Of a stretch of DNA of 64,000 nucleotides, positions 35,035 through 46,500 are shown in pieces. The stretch's first letter is position 1, and the number at the start of each line of letters is the position of its first letter. Below the pieces are notes generated by a model, which ran no database searches, was not told the origin of the DNA, and saw only the letters and a program-made list of their open reading frames with translations. The position numbers and the translations under genes were made by a program. The stretch covers positions 56,683 to 120,682 of the forward strand of contig CAMCFT010000009.1 in the NCBI GenBank assembly GCA_945874225.1. Reading direction: 5' to 3'. Source of the DNA: Flavobacterium psychrophilum. GTDB taxonomy: Bacteria; Bacteroidota; Bacteroidia; Flavobacteriales; Flavobacteriaceae.

Positions 35035-36252
35035 TTAAATGTTTTTGCGATTCTCGGGAAGTCCATATTTTTCTAGTACAAAATCAATATCCTTGTCACC
35101 GCGTCCGCTAAGATTTACCAAAATAGATTTTTGAGGTTCTTTCTGGGCTAGTTTCAATGCATAAGCTACAGCGTGAGCACTTTCAAGCGCAGGAATAATT
35201 CCTTCCAATCGGCTTAATTCATAAAACGCATCGATGCATTCTTTATCTGTAATAGAATCGTAATTCACTTTCCCCATATCTTTCAGCATAGAATGCTCAG
35301 GACCAACACCGGGATAATCCAAACCGCTTGCCACAGAATATACTGGCGATGGTTCACCGTTTTCGTCCTGCAAAACATAACATTTGAATCCGTGAATCAT
35401 TCCAGGTTTTCCCAATGTCATTGTGGCGGCGTGTTCGCCAAGATTTAAAGAAAGTCCACCCGGTTCCACACCATATAATTCGCATTCCTCGTCTTCAAGA
35501 AAAGCCGAGAATATTCCCATTGCGTTGCTTCCTCCACCCACACAAGCAACCACACTGTCTGGTAATTCGCCAGTCATATCCAGAAACTGTTCTTTGGCTT
35601 CGATTCCAACCACACGTTGAAAATCACGAACCATCATCGGGAAAGGATGCGGACCAACTACGGAACCAATACAATAAATCGAATTAATAGGATCTTGCAT
35701 ATACGCTCCAAAAGCTGAATCAACCGCTTCTTTCAATGTTTTCAATCCGTGAGAAACCGGAATAACTGTTGCTCCAAGAATTTTCATTTTCACCACATTT
35801 GGATGCTCTTTTTTTATATCAACTTCGCCCATATGGATTTCACATTCCAAACCAAAATAAGCAGCAGCAGTAGCAAGAGCCACACCGTGTTGTCCTGCAC
35901 CAGTTTCGGCGATTAGTTTTTTCTTTCCAAGGAATTTTGCCAAAAGCGCTTCACCCATACAATGGTTCAGTTTGTGAGCGCCGGTATGATTTAAATCTTC
36001 GCGTTTCAGGTAAATTCTCGCTCCGTATTTCTCAGAAAGACGGTTACAAAAATAAACCGGTGTTGGTCGTCCTTGATAATGTTTGCGGATGCTACGAAGT
36101 TCCGAGATAAAATTATGTGATTTGCTTATTGTATGATATGCATCACTAATTTTCTTCATTTCTGCCTCAAGTACGGGAGGAATAAATGCCCCACCATATT
36201 CATTGAAAAATCCTTCTGCGTTTGGGTATTTTTTAAAATAATTCTCTGCCAT
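35035..36252 (-). CDS. trpB: Tryptophan synthase beta chain (stand-alone copy)
   Basis: PLP enzyme joining indole and serine to give tryptophan. The 405-residue protein has the PLP lysine in HTGAHK (Lys94), the catalytic Glu116 in [11 protein letters not shown], the phosphate-cup GGGSN (~230) and the C-terminal NLSGRGDKD. Several TrpB1-typical positions differ: HKLNHC for HKTN/HKINN, and [21 protein letters not shown] instead of the usual D-ERQ-PNVFRM form. No trpA or other trp gene is adjacent. It may be a second TrpB for indole salvage or a diverged PLP enzyme; another trpB may exist elsewhere in the genome. Confidence 0.85.
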   Translation of the reverse strand: MAENYFKKYPNAEGFFNEYGGAFIPPVLEAEMKKISDAYHTISKSHNFISELRSIRKHYQGRPTPVYFCNRLSEKYGARIYLKREDLNHTGAHKLNHCMGEALLAKFLGKKKLIAETGAGQHGVALATAAAYFGLECEIHMGEVDIKKEHPNVVKMKILGATVIPVSHGLKTLKEAVDSAFGAYMQDPINSIYCIGSVVGPHPFPMMVRDFQRVVGIEAKEQFLDMTGELPDSVVACVGGGSNAMGIFSAFLEDEECELYGVEPGGLSLNLGEHAATMTLGKPGMIHGFKCYVLQDENGEPSPVYSVASGLDYPGVGPEHSMLKDMGKVNYDSITDKECIDAFYELSRLEGIIPALESAHAVAYALKLAQKEPQKSILVNLSGRGDKDIDFVLEKYGLPENRKNI

Positions 36253-36339
36253 TTTTTCTAAAAATTAAGTTGTTTTATATTGGTTTGTTACTATCCTGTT
36301 TTCGAAAGAAAGACTTTAAAATCTGCTCTCGCTTACTAA

Positions 36340-36347
36340 CAAAGCTA
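36340..36347 (-). promoter_or_regulatory. Candidate -7 box for trpB
   Basis: The minus strand reads TAGCTTTG (TAnnTTTG), about 88 bases before the trpB start and just after the second terminator hairpin. The nearest TTG is 25 bases upstream, somewhat too far. Confidence 0.3.
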
Positions 36348-36367
36348 ATGAAAATAACACATAAAAA

Positions 36368-36392
36368 AACCACAACTTTTGAGGTTGTAGTT
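36368..36392 (-). terminator. Intrinsic terminator between remB and trpB (second of two)
   Basis: As minus-strand RNA, AACUACAAC pairs with GUUGUGGUU (9 bp including one U-G) around a 7-base loop, followed directly by a U run. The plus-strand version would have a mismatch, so it fits leftward transcription, reading out of remB or in a trpB leader. Confidence 0.7.
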
Positions 36393-36453
36393 ATATTTTT
36401 TTATTGTTTCGAAGTCGGGAGATTTCGAAGAGCGGGTTATTTTTGTTTACAAC

Positions 36454-36485
36454 AAAAACCACAACGTATTAGGGTTGTAGTTTTT
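36454..36485 (-). terminator. Intrinsic terminator-like hairpin (first of two)
   Basis: The minus-strand RNA arms AAAAACUACAAC and GUUGUGGUUUUU form a 12-bp stem (one U-G) with the same core as the hairpin at 36368-36392. It lies ~200 bases downstream of remB. Confidence 0.65.
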
Positions 36486-36654
36486 GCTCTTGTTTTTCCT
36501 GATCTCGTTGGTGGGCACGGAAAAAATTTCCGCGCTAGCCGTATACGAGATATTTACTTCATATCCGAGCCATCTGTATAATTGCTCGGCTTTATTGTTG
36601 CTGTTTTTGTTGGCAGCGAAGTCGGATTGAAAAATTAAAAAATATTTAGATTAC
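36478..36654 (-). pseudogene. GC-elevated remnant with open frame and nested hairpins
   Basis: Downstream of remB the minus strand keeps an open frame without any start codon (parts read KAEQLYRWLGYEVNISYTA and AEIFSVPTNEIRKNKSKN, ending NTLWFLL-stop). The same stretch contains paired arms: CCGAGC/GCTCGG (36565-36570/36584-36589) and ATCTCGT/ACGAGAT (36502-36508/36545-36551) enclosing CGGAAA/TTTCCG. Bases 36501-36600 are 44% G+C by count, higher than nearby DNA. It could be a gene fragment, a dispersed repeat or a structured RNA; I cannot decide from one copy. Confidence 0.4.
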
Positions 36655-36679
36655 AATTCAAATACTTTAAACCCAATCT

Positions 36680-38800
36680 CTAATAATCAAAATACCAATT
36701 AAACACATCAGAGCGAATTCCTAAAGAAAACCAAGTGGTGCTTTCCTTAAATACTGTTGCTGTGTTTTGGTTTGGATCAAAATTTCTATAAATAAAACTG
36801 CCAAAAAGTTTCAAATTCGTCATTGGGTTAACCAAATATCCTGCTTGCAAATCCGTGATGAAAATAGAAGTTTTGTTTCCTTGTCCTACTGTAACTCCTG
36901 AATTAGCATATCGGTCAAGGTCATAATCTTTGTAGATATTTCCTCCGTAATTATAACTGTCTGCTGTTGTGTCAAAATCCAAGCCTTTGGTGCCAAAAGT
37001 AACTTTAGCATCGGCAAAAAGTCTGCCTTTGTGATAACGCGCAATAACAAGAAGTTCCTCGAAATTTCCTCCCCAAGGATGTCCCATACTTTGATTGTTG
37101 TGTCCGTAATTTGTAATAGGATCACTGTGCGAATACACGTATGGGCGCACGTGATTAAATTCTAACTGCAACAATAAATTATCCACTTTGAAAGCATTGA
37201 AATATTTCACGCCAAGCTGGTATGCAAATTTATTTTTCCAGCTGTTTGATTCATTTTTAACTTCCCCAAGCGAAAACTCGTCCAAAAGAAATTGTCCGTA
37301 AAAATTTAGCTGATTGTTCCATTTGTATTTTGAAGTCAACCCCAAAACCGCATTTCCACTTCTGGCAGAAGAAGAAAACTCTACTGAACGATAAAAAATA
37401 ATTGGATTGACAAAATTTATATCAAATCCTCTATTATTGGTATCTGTCCAAATTACGGATTCAAACAGCCCTAGATTCCATCGATTAGTCACATTTAAAC
37501 TCAAATAATGGTTTGCCATATATTTGGTGGCATACGTTCTTTCTACAGTCACTACTGGACGCACATCTTTGAGCCACATATAGGTATTCGTGTATTTTAT
37601 TTTCCAAAAATTAGTGTTGATTTTAAAATATGGATACGGACTTGCGGCATCACCTTCTAAAATAGATCGGTAACCGTCACCAATAAAATTTCGGCCATAA
37701 CCCAATTGCAAATCGATGAATTTAGCAGGAGCATAAGTTAAATTAGCGTCCGCCGAAGGAAAATCGTAAGCATCCGTTTTGAAATCTTTAGCAATTCCAA
37801 TACCTGGAACGATTGGCACTCCATCAGCTGGTTTTAAATATTCGACATATTGATTGTAATAATCGGCAAATCTTCCCTGACTTTCATAAATCGTTGTTGT
37901 GAAATTAAGCTGTTTCCCTAATCCTCCACTGAAATTAATTCCGCGTGTGTTTACAAATGTGCTGACTTGTTTTTTGCTGGAAGCGGTTCCAACTTGTAAA
38001 TCAAAAATAGGGTTTATGACAAACCAATAATCTTCCCCTTGGATTTCGACCAGGTTTTCGTTCCATAATTTTCTCGCCCACCAGCCAGAAGCTTTTTTCT
38101 TTATCTTTTCATTTTCAGCAGCAAGATTATAATATTTAGCAACTTCTACATAAGTATACGGTTTTGAAGCTGTGTGATTGTTGGCTCCAACCTGATTCAT
38201 AGCAGCGTCAAAATGCGAATAATAACTATGCGAAAATGGAATATTCAAATGACTTTCGAACTGTGGATTATAGAATTTTTTATAGAAAATGCTGTCTAAT
38301 TCTGTGAGTTGTTTTGGTTTGGCTTTTACTGCTTCGGCAGCAACAACAGCTTCAGAAGCCATTTGTTCTGCACTTTTTAATGGGATTGAAATGGTGATGT
38401 TGTATTGAGAATATGTTGGATTCCCGTTGTAAGTTGATGGTTTAATTTTTGGAAATTTAGCAAAACCTCTTTTAGTTTCTTTTATCAACGCATCATCGAC
38501 AGCGTTTACATAAATCACTTTGAAAACTCCGTTTTTGTCGACCTCAAAAAGCACTTTGATGTTGCCTTTAAAATTGTTTAGAACCAGATTTTCAGGAACT
38601 ACAAAATTTTGAAAAACAAAATCCTGAACCTCATTATAAAAACAGTTTTCTAATGCTTTAGCTTCTAAATTTTCGCAATTTGGAAAAACAGGAAATCTTT
38701 CGGCAGAAAGCCCTGATTGTTTTGAACTATCATTTACATCTTGGGCGAAAGCCACGAAAATGGAAAGAGATAAAAGCAAGGTCAGTAATCCTTTTTTCAT
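36680..38800 (-). CDS. remB: Gliding motility protein RemB
   Basis: The 706-residue exported protein has a signal peptide (MKKGLLTLLLSLSIFVAFA), an N-terminal TonB-C-like domain (~55-140; GNIKVLFEVDKNGVFKVIYV, FPKIKPSTYNG) and a large C-terminal beta-barrel-like region rich in aromatic strands (~250-706) ending LGIRSDVFNWYFDY. The assignment rests on overall character and on gene order: remB-deoC-vanZ-gcvH-sprA agrees with the Flavobacterium johnsoniae arrangement as I recall it. Its exact role in cell-surface gliding is not clear from sequence. It is followed by tandem terminators. Confidence 0.7.
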   Translation of the reverse strand: MKKGLLTLLLSLSIFVAFAQDVNDSSKQSGLSAERFPVFPNCENLEAKALENCFYNEVQDFVFQNFVVPENLVLNNFKGNIKVLFEVDKNGVFKVIYVNAVDDALIKETKRGFAKFPKIKPSTYNGNPTYSQYNITISIPLKSAEQMASEAVVAAEAVKAKPKQLTELDSIFYKKFYNPQFESHLNIPFSHSYYSHFDAAMNQVGANNHTASKPYTYVEVAKYYNLAAENEKIKKKASGWWARKLWNENLVEIQGEDYWFVINPIFDLQVGTASSKKQVSTFVNTRGINFSGGLGKQLNFTTTIYESQGRFADYYNQYVEYLKPADGVPIVPGIGIAKDFKTDAYDFPSADANLTYAPAKFIDLQLGYGRNFIGDGYRSILEGDAASPYPYFKINTNFWKIKYTNTYMWLKDVRPVVTVERTYATKYMANHYLSLNVTNRWNLGLFESVIWTDTNNRGFDINFVNPIIFYRSVEFSSSARSGNAVLGLTSKYKWNNQLNFYGQFLLDEFSLGEVKNESNSWKNKFAYQLGVKYFNAFKVDNLLLQLEFNHVRPYVYSHSDPITNYGHNNQSMGHPWGGNFEELLVIARYHKGRLFADAKVTFGTKGLDFDTTADSYNYGGNIYKDYDLDRYANSGVTVGQGNKTSIFITDLQAGYLVNPMTNLKLFGSFIYRNFDPNQNTATVFKESTTWFSLGIRSDVFNWYFDY

Positions 38801-38821
38801 ATTCTTTTAAATTTTATAAGC

Positions 38822-38854
38822 ATTTGTCATTTCTCCTTCGCCGAAATGACAAAT
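38822..38854. repeat. Perfect 12-bp inverted repeat between deoC and remB
   Basis: ATTTGTCATTTC (38822-38833) pairs with GAAATGACAAAT (38843-38854) around a 9-base loop. No T run follows on either strand, so a dispersed palindromic repeat is more likely than a terminator. Confidence 0.6.
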
Positions 38855-38894
38855 TTATGGAAACATAATTAGTAAACTTTAAGCAAAATATAAT

Positions 38895-39638
38895 TTAATA
38901 ACCACCTTCTGCTTTTTGTCCGTTTGCAATTGCTTTGGCTCCCGAAGTTCCTATTCTTTTCACTCCCAACCGAATCATTTCGACAGCTTCATCATAAGTT
39001 CTTACTCCTCCAGCCGCTTTTACGGGAAGAGGTGAGGCATTTTCGAGCATCATAATGATGGTAGGAACCGTTGCACCATTCGGAAGATTATTCTCTGTTT
39101 TATAAAACCCTGTTGACGATTTTACAAAAACCGATGCGTAATTTTCTTCTTTAAAATTAGTAATCACACTGTTTTTTATCAAAGCTGACAACTGCATAAT
39201 TTGCTTTTCGTTGAGTGCTGCCACTTCGATAATCCATTTTACAACTTTGTTATTGGCTAAACCGAGTTGGGTACATTTTAAGATTTCTTCTTTGACCAAA
39301 TCTATATTTCCTTCTTTGAATGCCTCGTAATTACACACAAAATCGAGATCGTCAGCTCCGTCCTGAATAGCTTGAGAGGCTTCAGTTAATTTGGCTTCTA
39401 ATCCTCCTTTTCCTTCCGGAAAATCAATTACCGTTCCTATTTGGACTGGTGAATTGGCATCCACAATCATTTTACTGGCCAGAGAAACCATATCAGGACG
39501 AATCATAATGAGTTTGAAATTCTCATCAATGGCTTCCTGAATAAATTCTTTGACTATAATTATATTTTCAGCTTCACTAAGTCCCGCTTGTGATGGCATT
39601 TTTAAATAAGTCGAGTCTAAGTATTGCTTGATATTCAT
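38895..39638 (-). CDS. deoC: Deoxyribose-phosphate aldolase
   Basis: The 247-residue class I aldolase cleaves 2-deoxyribose 5-phosphate to acetaldehyde and glyceraldehyde 3-phosphate in deoxynucleoside salvage (cytoplasm). The Schiff-base lysine is Lys173 in FVKSSTGF. The second active-site lysine is in VKAAGGVRT, with the DDLDFVCNYEAF region in the centre. Complete, normal length. It follows the VanZ-like gene by 29 bases. Confidence 0.95.
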   Translation of the reverse strand: MNIKQYLDSTYLKMPSQAGLSEAENIIIVKEFIQEAIDENFKLIMIRPDMVSLASKMIVDANSPVQIGTVIDFPEGKGGLEAKLTEASQAIQDGADDLDFVCNYEAFKEGNIDLVKEEILKCTQLGLANNKVVKWIIEVAALNEKQIMQLSALIKNSVITNFKEENYASVFVKSSTGFYKTENNLPNGATVPTIIMMLENASPLPVKAAGGVRTYDEAVEMIRLGVKRIGTSGAKAIANGQKAEGGY

Positions 39639-39667
39639 TTGTATACTGTATAATGTCTATTTGTAAA

Positions 39668-40054
39668 TTATATTTTATCAATTATCCCATTGTATTTATT
39701 CAACAAAATAATTGCAATTACGGCAAGAGTCGCTCCAGAGAGATTTGCAAAAACATCAAATTTGTCAGCCGCTCTGGTTGTTGTCAAAAACGCTTGGAGT
39801 AATTCGATTCCAATTCCAAAAAAAACTGAAAAGACAAATGAAATAGCCAAAGGCTTAAAATTATTAGAGCTATTTATATGTTTTTTAAAATACAAAAACC
39901 AAAGTGATGTGAATACAAAATAAAAAAAGGCATGAACAATTTTATCTAAGTTTTGTATGTTAACCTGCGGAATCTCATCCGATTTAATCAAACAAGAAAC
40001 CAAAATTATTCCAGACCAAGTTAAAGCTGTCCAAAAAAATATTTTTTTAAGCAC
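39668..40054 (-). CDS. VanZ family membrane protein
   Basis: The 128-residue protein has four predicted helices (~5-22, ~38-58, ~70-92, ~100-120) and VanZ-like features: a W near the first helix, [17 protein letters not shown], and [11 protein letters not shown] in helix three. VanZ proteins can affect teicoplanin resistance in Gram-positives, but in Bacteroidota the role is unknown. Its start overlaps the gcvH end by 8 bases, implying translational coupling. Confidence 0.85.
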   Translation of the reverse strand: MLKKIFFWTALTWSGIILVSCLIKSDEIPQVNIQNLDKIVHAFFYFVFTSLWFLYFKKHINSSNNFKPLAISFVFSVFFGIGIELLQAFLTTTRAADKFDVFANLSGATLAVIAIILLNKYNGIIDKI

Positions 40055-40427
40055 CTATAAGTTCTTTGTAAGATTCACTCGAAAGCAAGGAATCAACTTC
40101 GTCTAAATTTGCAATTTTTATTTTAATCATCCATCCAGCTCCATAAGGATCAGAGTTTACACTTTCTGGTTTACTTTCAAGAGCATCATTAAACTCAATG
40201 ATTTCTCCGGAAAGAGGTAGAAACAAATCAGAAACTGTTTTTACAGCTTCAACAGTTCCAAAAACCTCATCTTTATCTAGGGTTTGGTCTAAAGTTTCCA
40301 CTTCAACATATACAATATCTCCTAATTCTTTTTGTGCAAAATGAGTAATTCCTACTGTTGCAACATCACCATCGATGCTAACCCATTCGTGATCTTTTGT
40401 GTACTTTAAATTTGCTGGTACGTTCAT
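40047..40427 (-). CDS. gcvH: Glycine cleavage system H protein
   Basis: The 126-residue lipoyl carrier shuttles the aminomethyl group between the P, T and L proteins of the glycine cleavage complex. The lipoyl-lysine is Lys63 in [19 protein letters not shown], with [20 protein letters not shown] at the N terminus. Complete. It sits between sprA and the vanZ-like gene in a cluster conserved in gliding Bacteroidota. Confidence 0.96.
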   Translation of the reverse strand: MNVPANLKYTKDHEWVSIDGDVATVGITHFAQKELGDIVYVEVETLDQTLDKDEVFGTVEAVKTVSDLFLPLSGEIIEFNDALESKPESVNSDPYGAGWMIKIKIANLDEVDSLLSSESYKELIGA

Positions 40428-40461
40428 GATAATTGTAATTATTTATTTAAATTTTATTGGA

Positions 40462-40469
40462 CAAATGTA
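40462..40469 (-). promoter_or_regulatory. Candidate -7 box for gcvH
   Basis: The minus strand reads TACATTTG (TAnnTTTG), 35 bases before the gcvH start in the 80-base gap after sprA. A TTG lies 13 bases upstream, too close to be certain. Confidence 0.35.
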
Positions 40470-40507
40470 ACAATCTTCTGTTCAAATTTTGTTTGCATTT
40501 TAAAAAA

Positions 40508-43500
40508 TTAATTTCCGAAATTATATCGCATTGTAAAGCCTGAACGGATATTTGTCAAAGGAAAAGAAGTTGATATTACTGCTTTAGAAAACGCATGGTC
40601 ATAATAGAAAATAGCTGTTAGGTTTTTGCTAAAGGAATAATCAGCGGTTAATTTCAATGACCAAAGATTTTGCCCTCCGGCTAATTGATTGTTGTCATAA
40701 TCTAAATACCGCACAATAGTTTGATTATTACGATACGACAAATCAGCTTTCATTATAATATCGCTTTTTATAATTCCAGTAGGACTATCAGCTAAACTGG
40801 AAGAAAAAACCACGTCTTTGATTCTGTATCCCATTCCTATTACATATTCAATACCTTTGACTTCTGTCAATAAATTGTTATCAAAACTCATAGATAACGC
40901 TCTGTCTTTTTTGATTTCGGTTAGGATTTTTAATGAATTTTTCAATTCAAAATCCATTCGAATAAGCGGATTAAACTGCTCCACTAAATTGACATTGGAC
41001 ATAATGGTTTGGTTATAAAAATTACCGCTTGCATCAATTTCTATTCCAGTTGTTTTTATATTATCGTAATTAAAATTAGATCTGAAAGCATTAATTGTAT
41101 AAGAAGCTCTGTAATTTTGTTGCAAGGAGAAACGTTTAAAATTCTTTTTGAAAAAGTCAAAACGCATCAGTCCATTGTATTTTATAGACCAGTTTGGCAC
41201 TGGAAAGCTTTTAAAAATTCCAAGAGAAACACTCGAGGTGCTTTCTCCTGAATAAGCTGCTAAAAAGGCTGGTAATAAAACTGCTTGATTATTTTTTCCG
41301 AAGCCTTTTGGGAATCCGTCAGCATCAGTAATAGTTGGATCATAAGATGGAACATTTTTTTGGCGCTCAATTGCCAATCGATTAGCAACCTCAAGTCTGT
41401 TATTTCTGAAATCATCAAATGCCGCCGATGTATTTTCGTCACTGGTAGAAAATGATGTCTTAATTAAAATAGTCGAAATGGAAAACATCCCAAAGCTATA
41501 TGGAGATCTTGGGTTATAATCCAGAATTCCATCATTATTGGTATCAGAAACATCATATTGTTCTGAGAAATTTTCTGAATATGCTCTGTCTAATGATAAG
41601 TCTATTTTTAAATCCGGCAACAAATCTATATTTATTGTCGATTTAAATATTTCGTTGCTTACCTGAGTGTAATTTTGATTAAAGTCCTGATAGTTGGTAA
41701 GCCAACCGTTTTTGGCAGCTTCATATCTTACATCATCCTGGCTTCCGAAAATAAACCCAATAGTAGGTTTTGAAGTTCCAAAGAATCCAACACCCGGCGT
41801 ATAACCCGGCAAAACTGTACCGCTGTTTTTGGTATAATTAGCCTGTATGGTTTTCACACTAGTTAAAACGCCAATCAAACCATTTAGGAAATTGTTGTTT
41901 TTAGGAACTAGAACATTTGTATCTGTAATTTTTTCTCCTGGTTTTGGAGCAGCAGCTTTTGGTTTAGCCTTCAATTGCGATTTTTGTGTCAAACCCACAT
42001 ATTTATAAAACAAATCCATGTTGCACGTTGCGTTCAAATTATGCGAAATTGCATTCTGTACTGTATTCCCTAAATTATAGTTTGTTCCTTCAATATTTAT
42101 TTCAGACAATGCTAATGAAGCTCTTTGCCAACTGTAATCTCCAGTATACGAATAGTTCGCTTTTATGAAACTAAATACAGGGATTTTGTCAATTGGTATT
42201 TCATAATTCAAGACCAATTGTTGCATATGTTGATTTGATTCTCCAACATTCAAATACCCGTCCCAAATTGACAAATCATCAATTGGAACATTATCGGCGT
42301 TCATATAGTTTTTTACAATATTACCAGATGATGCTGTATAATTTAATTTCAGATTTTTAGTCAAATTATAATTAAAACCATACTGATAGTTGAATGCATA
42401 ATTCCTTCTGTACATTGGGTCAAGACCAATTCCTGCAACATCTACTTGTCTAAATTGTTGACGGTTATATTGTCTAATAATATTCGTATTGAAATTGATA
42501 TTAGATGGCAAATAATTAAAGTTGAAGTCACTTAATGCTTTCCAATACGTGCTTTTCTTAGTGAATTTTGATTTCTTAAATGGCTCGATTGGTTTAGGTT
42601 GAAAATTAAATGCATAATCAACCCCAGAATTTGATTCCTGATTTGTAAATTGCTCAATTTCAAAATCATGGTGCTCGACTTCGTTATAGGACTGAGAAAA
42701 AGTAAAGTTTTCTGCGTCATATATTCTTTGTTTTTGTTCAGGACCTCTTTCTTTTCTTACTCCAATAAAGTTGATGCTTTTCCTTTTTGTATAATCAACT
42801 GCTCTATTTTTAATATTATCTCTTTCGGCAGCATCAGTAGTTCCATCTAATAATTGTTGTAGTTTGATATCTTCATTAAACGGGTCGTATTCTGGAGTTA
42901 TAGTTTCTTCTCCAATGGCATAATTAAATGGTAAATTGATTTTCCATTTTGGAGGCAATAACTTCCCTAAACTAAAATTGGCAACAATGTTATATTGCTG
43001 AATATCTTCACGGCTTCTTTCGTTTGGTCCTTGTTCTATTCCTCCAAAACCAATGGTGCTTTTTCTACCAGTAGCAGAAATAGTGGCAAAATCAGCAAAA
43101 TTCGTATCAACATTCAAGACTGCGGCCATTCCCCGACTGTTATCCATATCAGCAACTCGAAGTTCATCAAACCAAACTTCCCCTTTTATACCATTATGCG
43201 TTTCATTACTTTTCACTCCCATCATCAAATTCCGAATCATTCCAAAATTAGGATTTCCTCTAATTCCCAATCTCAATTTAGGATCTCCATCCCCTTTCTC
43301 AAAAACATCAAGATGGTCGTCAGGATAATATATACCATCCAATGCATCTTTTGGTTTTTTTATTTTCATATCCGTAAGCAATGCTAATGACAAATCAATT
43401 TCATTATCAGCTGGCCAAACTTCTTCAGCGCTCAAAGCAGCACAAGTAGATCCTCCTACTGAAGATCCTGCAGGTATAGTTACAAGTAATTGTTTTTCGA

Positions 43501-46500
43501 TTTGATAAAAATTCTGGGTAAAGTCATTTCCAAAACGGATGAAACCTATCATTTGACCGTCTCCAAGAGCCATTTCTGGTAAAGATTCTGCGTGCAAAAA
43601 CATTTTTAATTTTTTGAACTGTCGCATATCGACGCTAACATTCTTAAATACGGCTCTTGAATCTCCTGTTTCTAAACCATTACCTGAAACTCTTAAGGAT
43701 AAGGATTGTTCGTTTTGATTGATAATAGTATTATTATTATACAATTGTTCTCTTTCTACTCCTGGAGGAACAATATAATTTACAGGACATCTATCGTTGT
43801 TTTCTTGAATATTTACTGCTAACACATCCAAATTTGTTCCATCATCAGTTGGATCAGTATCAATTGGATCAAGTGTATTTGTATATCTTCTCCAGTCACC
43901 TCTTACTAAATCCAAAGAACCAAAACGAACCGTTACTTCATTGCTGAAATCGGTCATAAACATTCTCATAAACCGAATCGATCTAAAATCAGATATGTTT
44001 CCAATAATATTTTCAGGTTGCGAAACAGGAATTTTAAACTGAATCCATCTCGCATCAGTAACAGCTCCGTTGTCCATAGTTATCTGAGTGTTTCTAATAT
44101 CGGTAACATAATTTTGACCAACACTCATTTCTGGCTTCACATCAACAACATATTCATAATAAGCATTGATGGTATTCATCGTATTATCTTTATTGATATC
44201 TTCTACATCAGGATCAGCAGTTGAAGCTCTATTCGCGTCATTAATGTCAACCGCAGAATTCCCCTCAACGCCATTATAGTCTCTATATCGATCCTTAACT
44301 CCGCCTGTAGCATTCAAATAATACGAATAATCATCTGCTGCAGGATCGGGTTGTGAGGCAAAATTGTCATAAACAGCTCCTTCCTTGGCGTCAGCCAAAC
44401 CATCTAAACCTAAATCTTGGCTGGTTCGATTAGCCGCATTGGCATCAAAGGCATAAATTAAGGACTGTGAAGCGGGTACATCTCCCCAAATGGGTTGTGG
44501 GTTTACTTTTATTTGATCTAGACCAAGTCCGTTTTCATATTGTTTTCTTCCATCTTTTAAAATATCTTCCGATATTTCTCCTAAATTGAAATAAATTTTA
44601 CCTGTATTTGCCTTTGGTATTTCGCCAGCTCCAACATAAGGATCTAGCACCCAAAACTGGATATATTCCACATTTCCTTGCTCAAAATTTGTTGAATTTA
44701 AGGAGCGCATAATTCCTCCAAAATTCTCTTTTGGGTATGTATCTATATTCAAACCATTATTATATGACCCTCTTTCAGTAGGATAATAAGTTAAATCTAA
44801 GGTGTTTATAACCTGTGATTGCCCTGCTGCAATATCGGTTAGCGGGTACAATTCTTCGCTAAAAATTCTTCTTGTAGTATTCAGCGACAAATCGTCATTT
44901 GAAATTCCGGATGGTTTTTGAGTATAAAATACTGGGTCAATTGTGTACCAGGATAATTTTGCTCTTTTAAAACCATAACTTAAATCGTTTGCATTTGCGT
45001 TAAAATTATAGAGACTTTCAGTATCATTCAGTGGTGTTGACGATAATTTCCAAGCATAAGGAGATCGCATATCAATTGTTGATTGAGAACCTTCAAAATC
45101 ATCTACATATATGGTTGATTCTCCCTGAAAACTGTTCCCTTTTGGATCTTCAGGTTGCAAAAATGCGATTTCACCTCTCACCGAAAGATTAGAAGGCACA
45201 TCCGTATCCATATTAGGTAATTTATTCACTAAACGGGTAAAAAATGGAATTTCTGATGAATAATTACCGTTGAAACCAAACATATTGTTGTTTACAGACT
45301 CTTGTCCAAAGCTGGATTTTTGAGTAAATGGTTTTTCGTTTAGTTTTAAGAAAGTAGCTCCAACCAAAAATTTATCGGTGAAATTATGCTCTACATAAAC
45401 TCCGAAAAAACTTTTTGTTTGTTGTCCAAAAACAGAATTATTTTCTAATGAAACACTAATTGGCGTATTTGAAGCCTGAAGTGAAGGATCCAGAATTTGC
45501 ACTCTTCCCAATTGGTAATTCACACTATAATCAATTCCTTCTACTAAAACTCGTCCGCCGGCTGTAACAACAACTGAACCTCTAGGAACGTTAAAAGCAC
45601 CTATAGGAATTCCATCGCCTCCTGAAGATTTGTATTTTCCTCTTAATAGGAATTTGTTTTTGTCGCTGTCCTGTAACGCTCCGGATTGAGTATTGGAGTA
45701 CATATTTCGGAACACGTATTTCTTTTGATTCTCATTATAGGTGATAGCATTCTTATAATCTTCTCCTGCACTAGTAGATAATTTTGAAAACAACAATTCA
45801 CCAAAAGGTTCTTTGGTTGTAAATATTATTCGACCGTTTTGAGTGTCTATAGTCAATCCTTGCATAAAATCGAAGAAACCATCACCACCAGTTTGTGGGT
45901 CATTATTAAAATTCAATTTATCTAAATTGAATACTTTTAATAAAGGGGTTTCAGCAACTTCATTTCCTGGTGTTGGATTTGGCGGAAATGAACTTCCTGT
46001 GGCTGGCGTAATATAATTTATTGGAGACGGATCTGTATAAAGAATATTGAATCTAAAGTTTTCTTGTTTTAACTGATAGGCTCCCGGAATTTGATAAATA
46101 TTTTTCATCATCAAATTCCAAACTGGAGTAACAACATTTATTTCTATTCCACCAACGATAATTTCACGCTCAACATTTGTCAAATTACTTTTCAGCATTT
46201 TCAAAACTAAACTTTGGGTTATGATAGCTTGGTCGGCCGGAGTTGTCCCTGACACAATCGTTGCGTCTACACCGTCATTACCAAATTCTCCTACTTGGTA
46301 CACTTTGTCTCCAATGGTGTATTGATAAGCAACTGCCAGAACTTCATCATTAGCAAGTCGTTGCTGTAAGGAAATATATCCCAATTGAGGATTAAAAGTA
46401 TATTCGTTTGAATTTAATTTTCTAGCGTTTTCTAACTTGGAATAATCCGCTCCCTCATTGACAGTTGCATTAAATCCAGAATTTGAAGTGGCTATTTCAC

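Noticed and set aside
36368..36485. Classic leader-peptide attenuator for trpB
   Set aside because: No short reading frame with clustered Trp codons precedes the hairpins, and remB lies upstream, so tandem terminators of remB explain them better.
36270..36581. 103-codon plus-strand open frame
   Set aside because: It covers two terminator hairpins and shows no protein-like character; most of it is read from low-complexity hairpin DNA.
42995..43387. 130-codon plus-strand open frame within sprA
   Set aside because: Opposite strand of a strongly conserved coding region; no start signal or recognisable domain.
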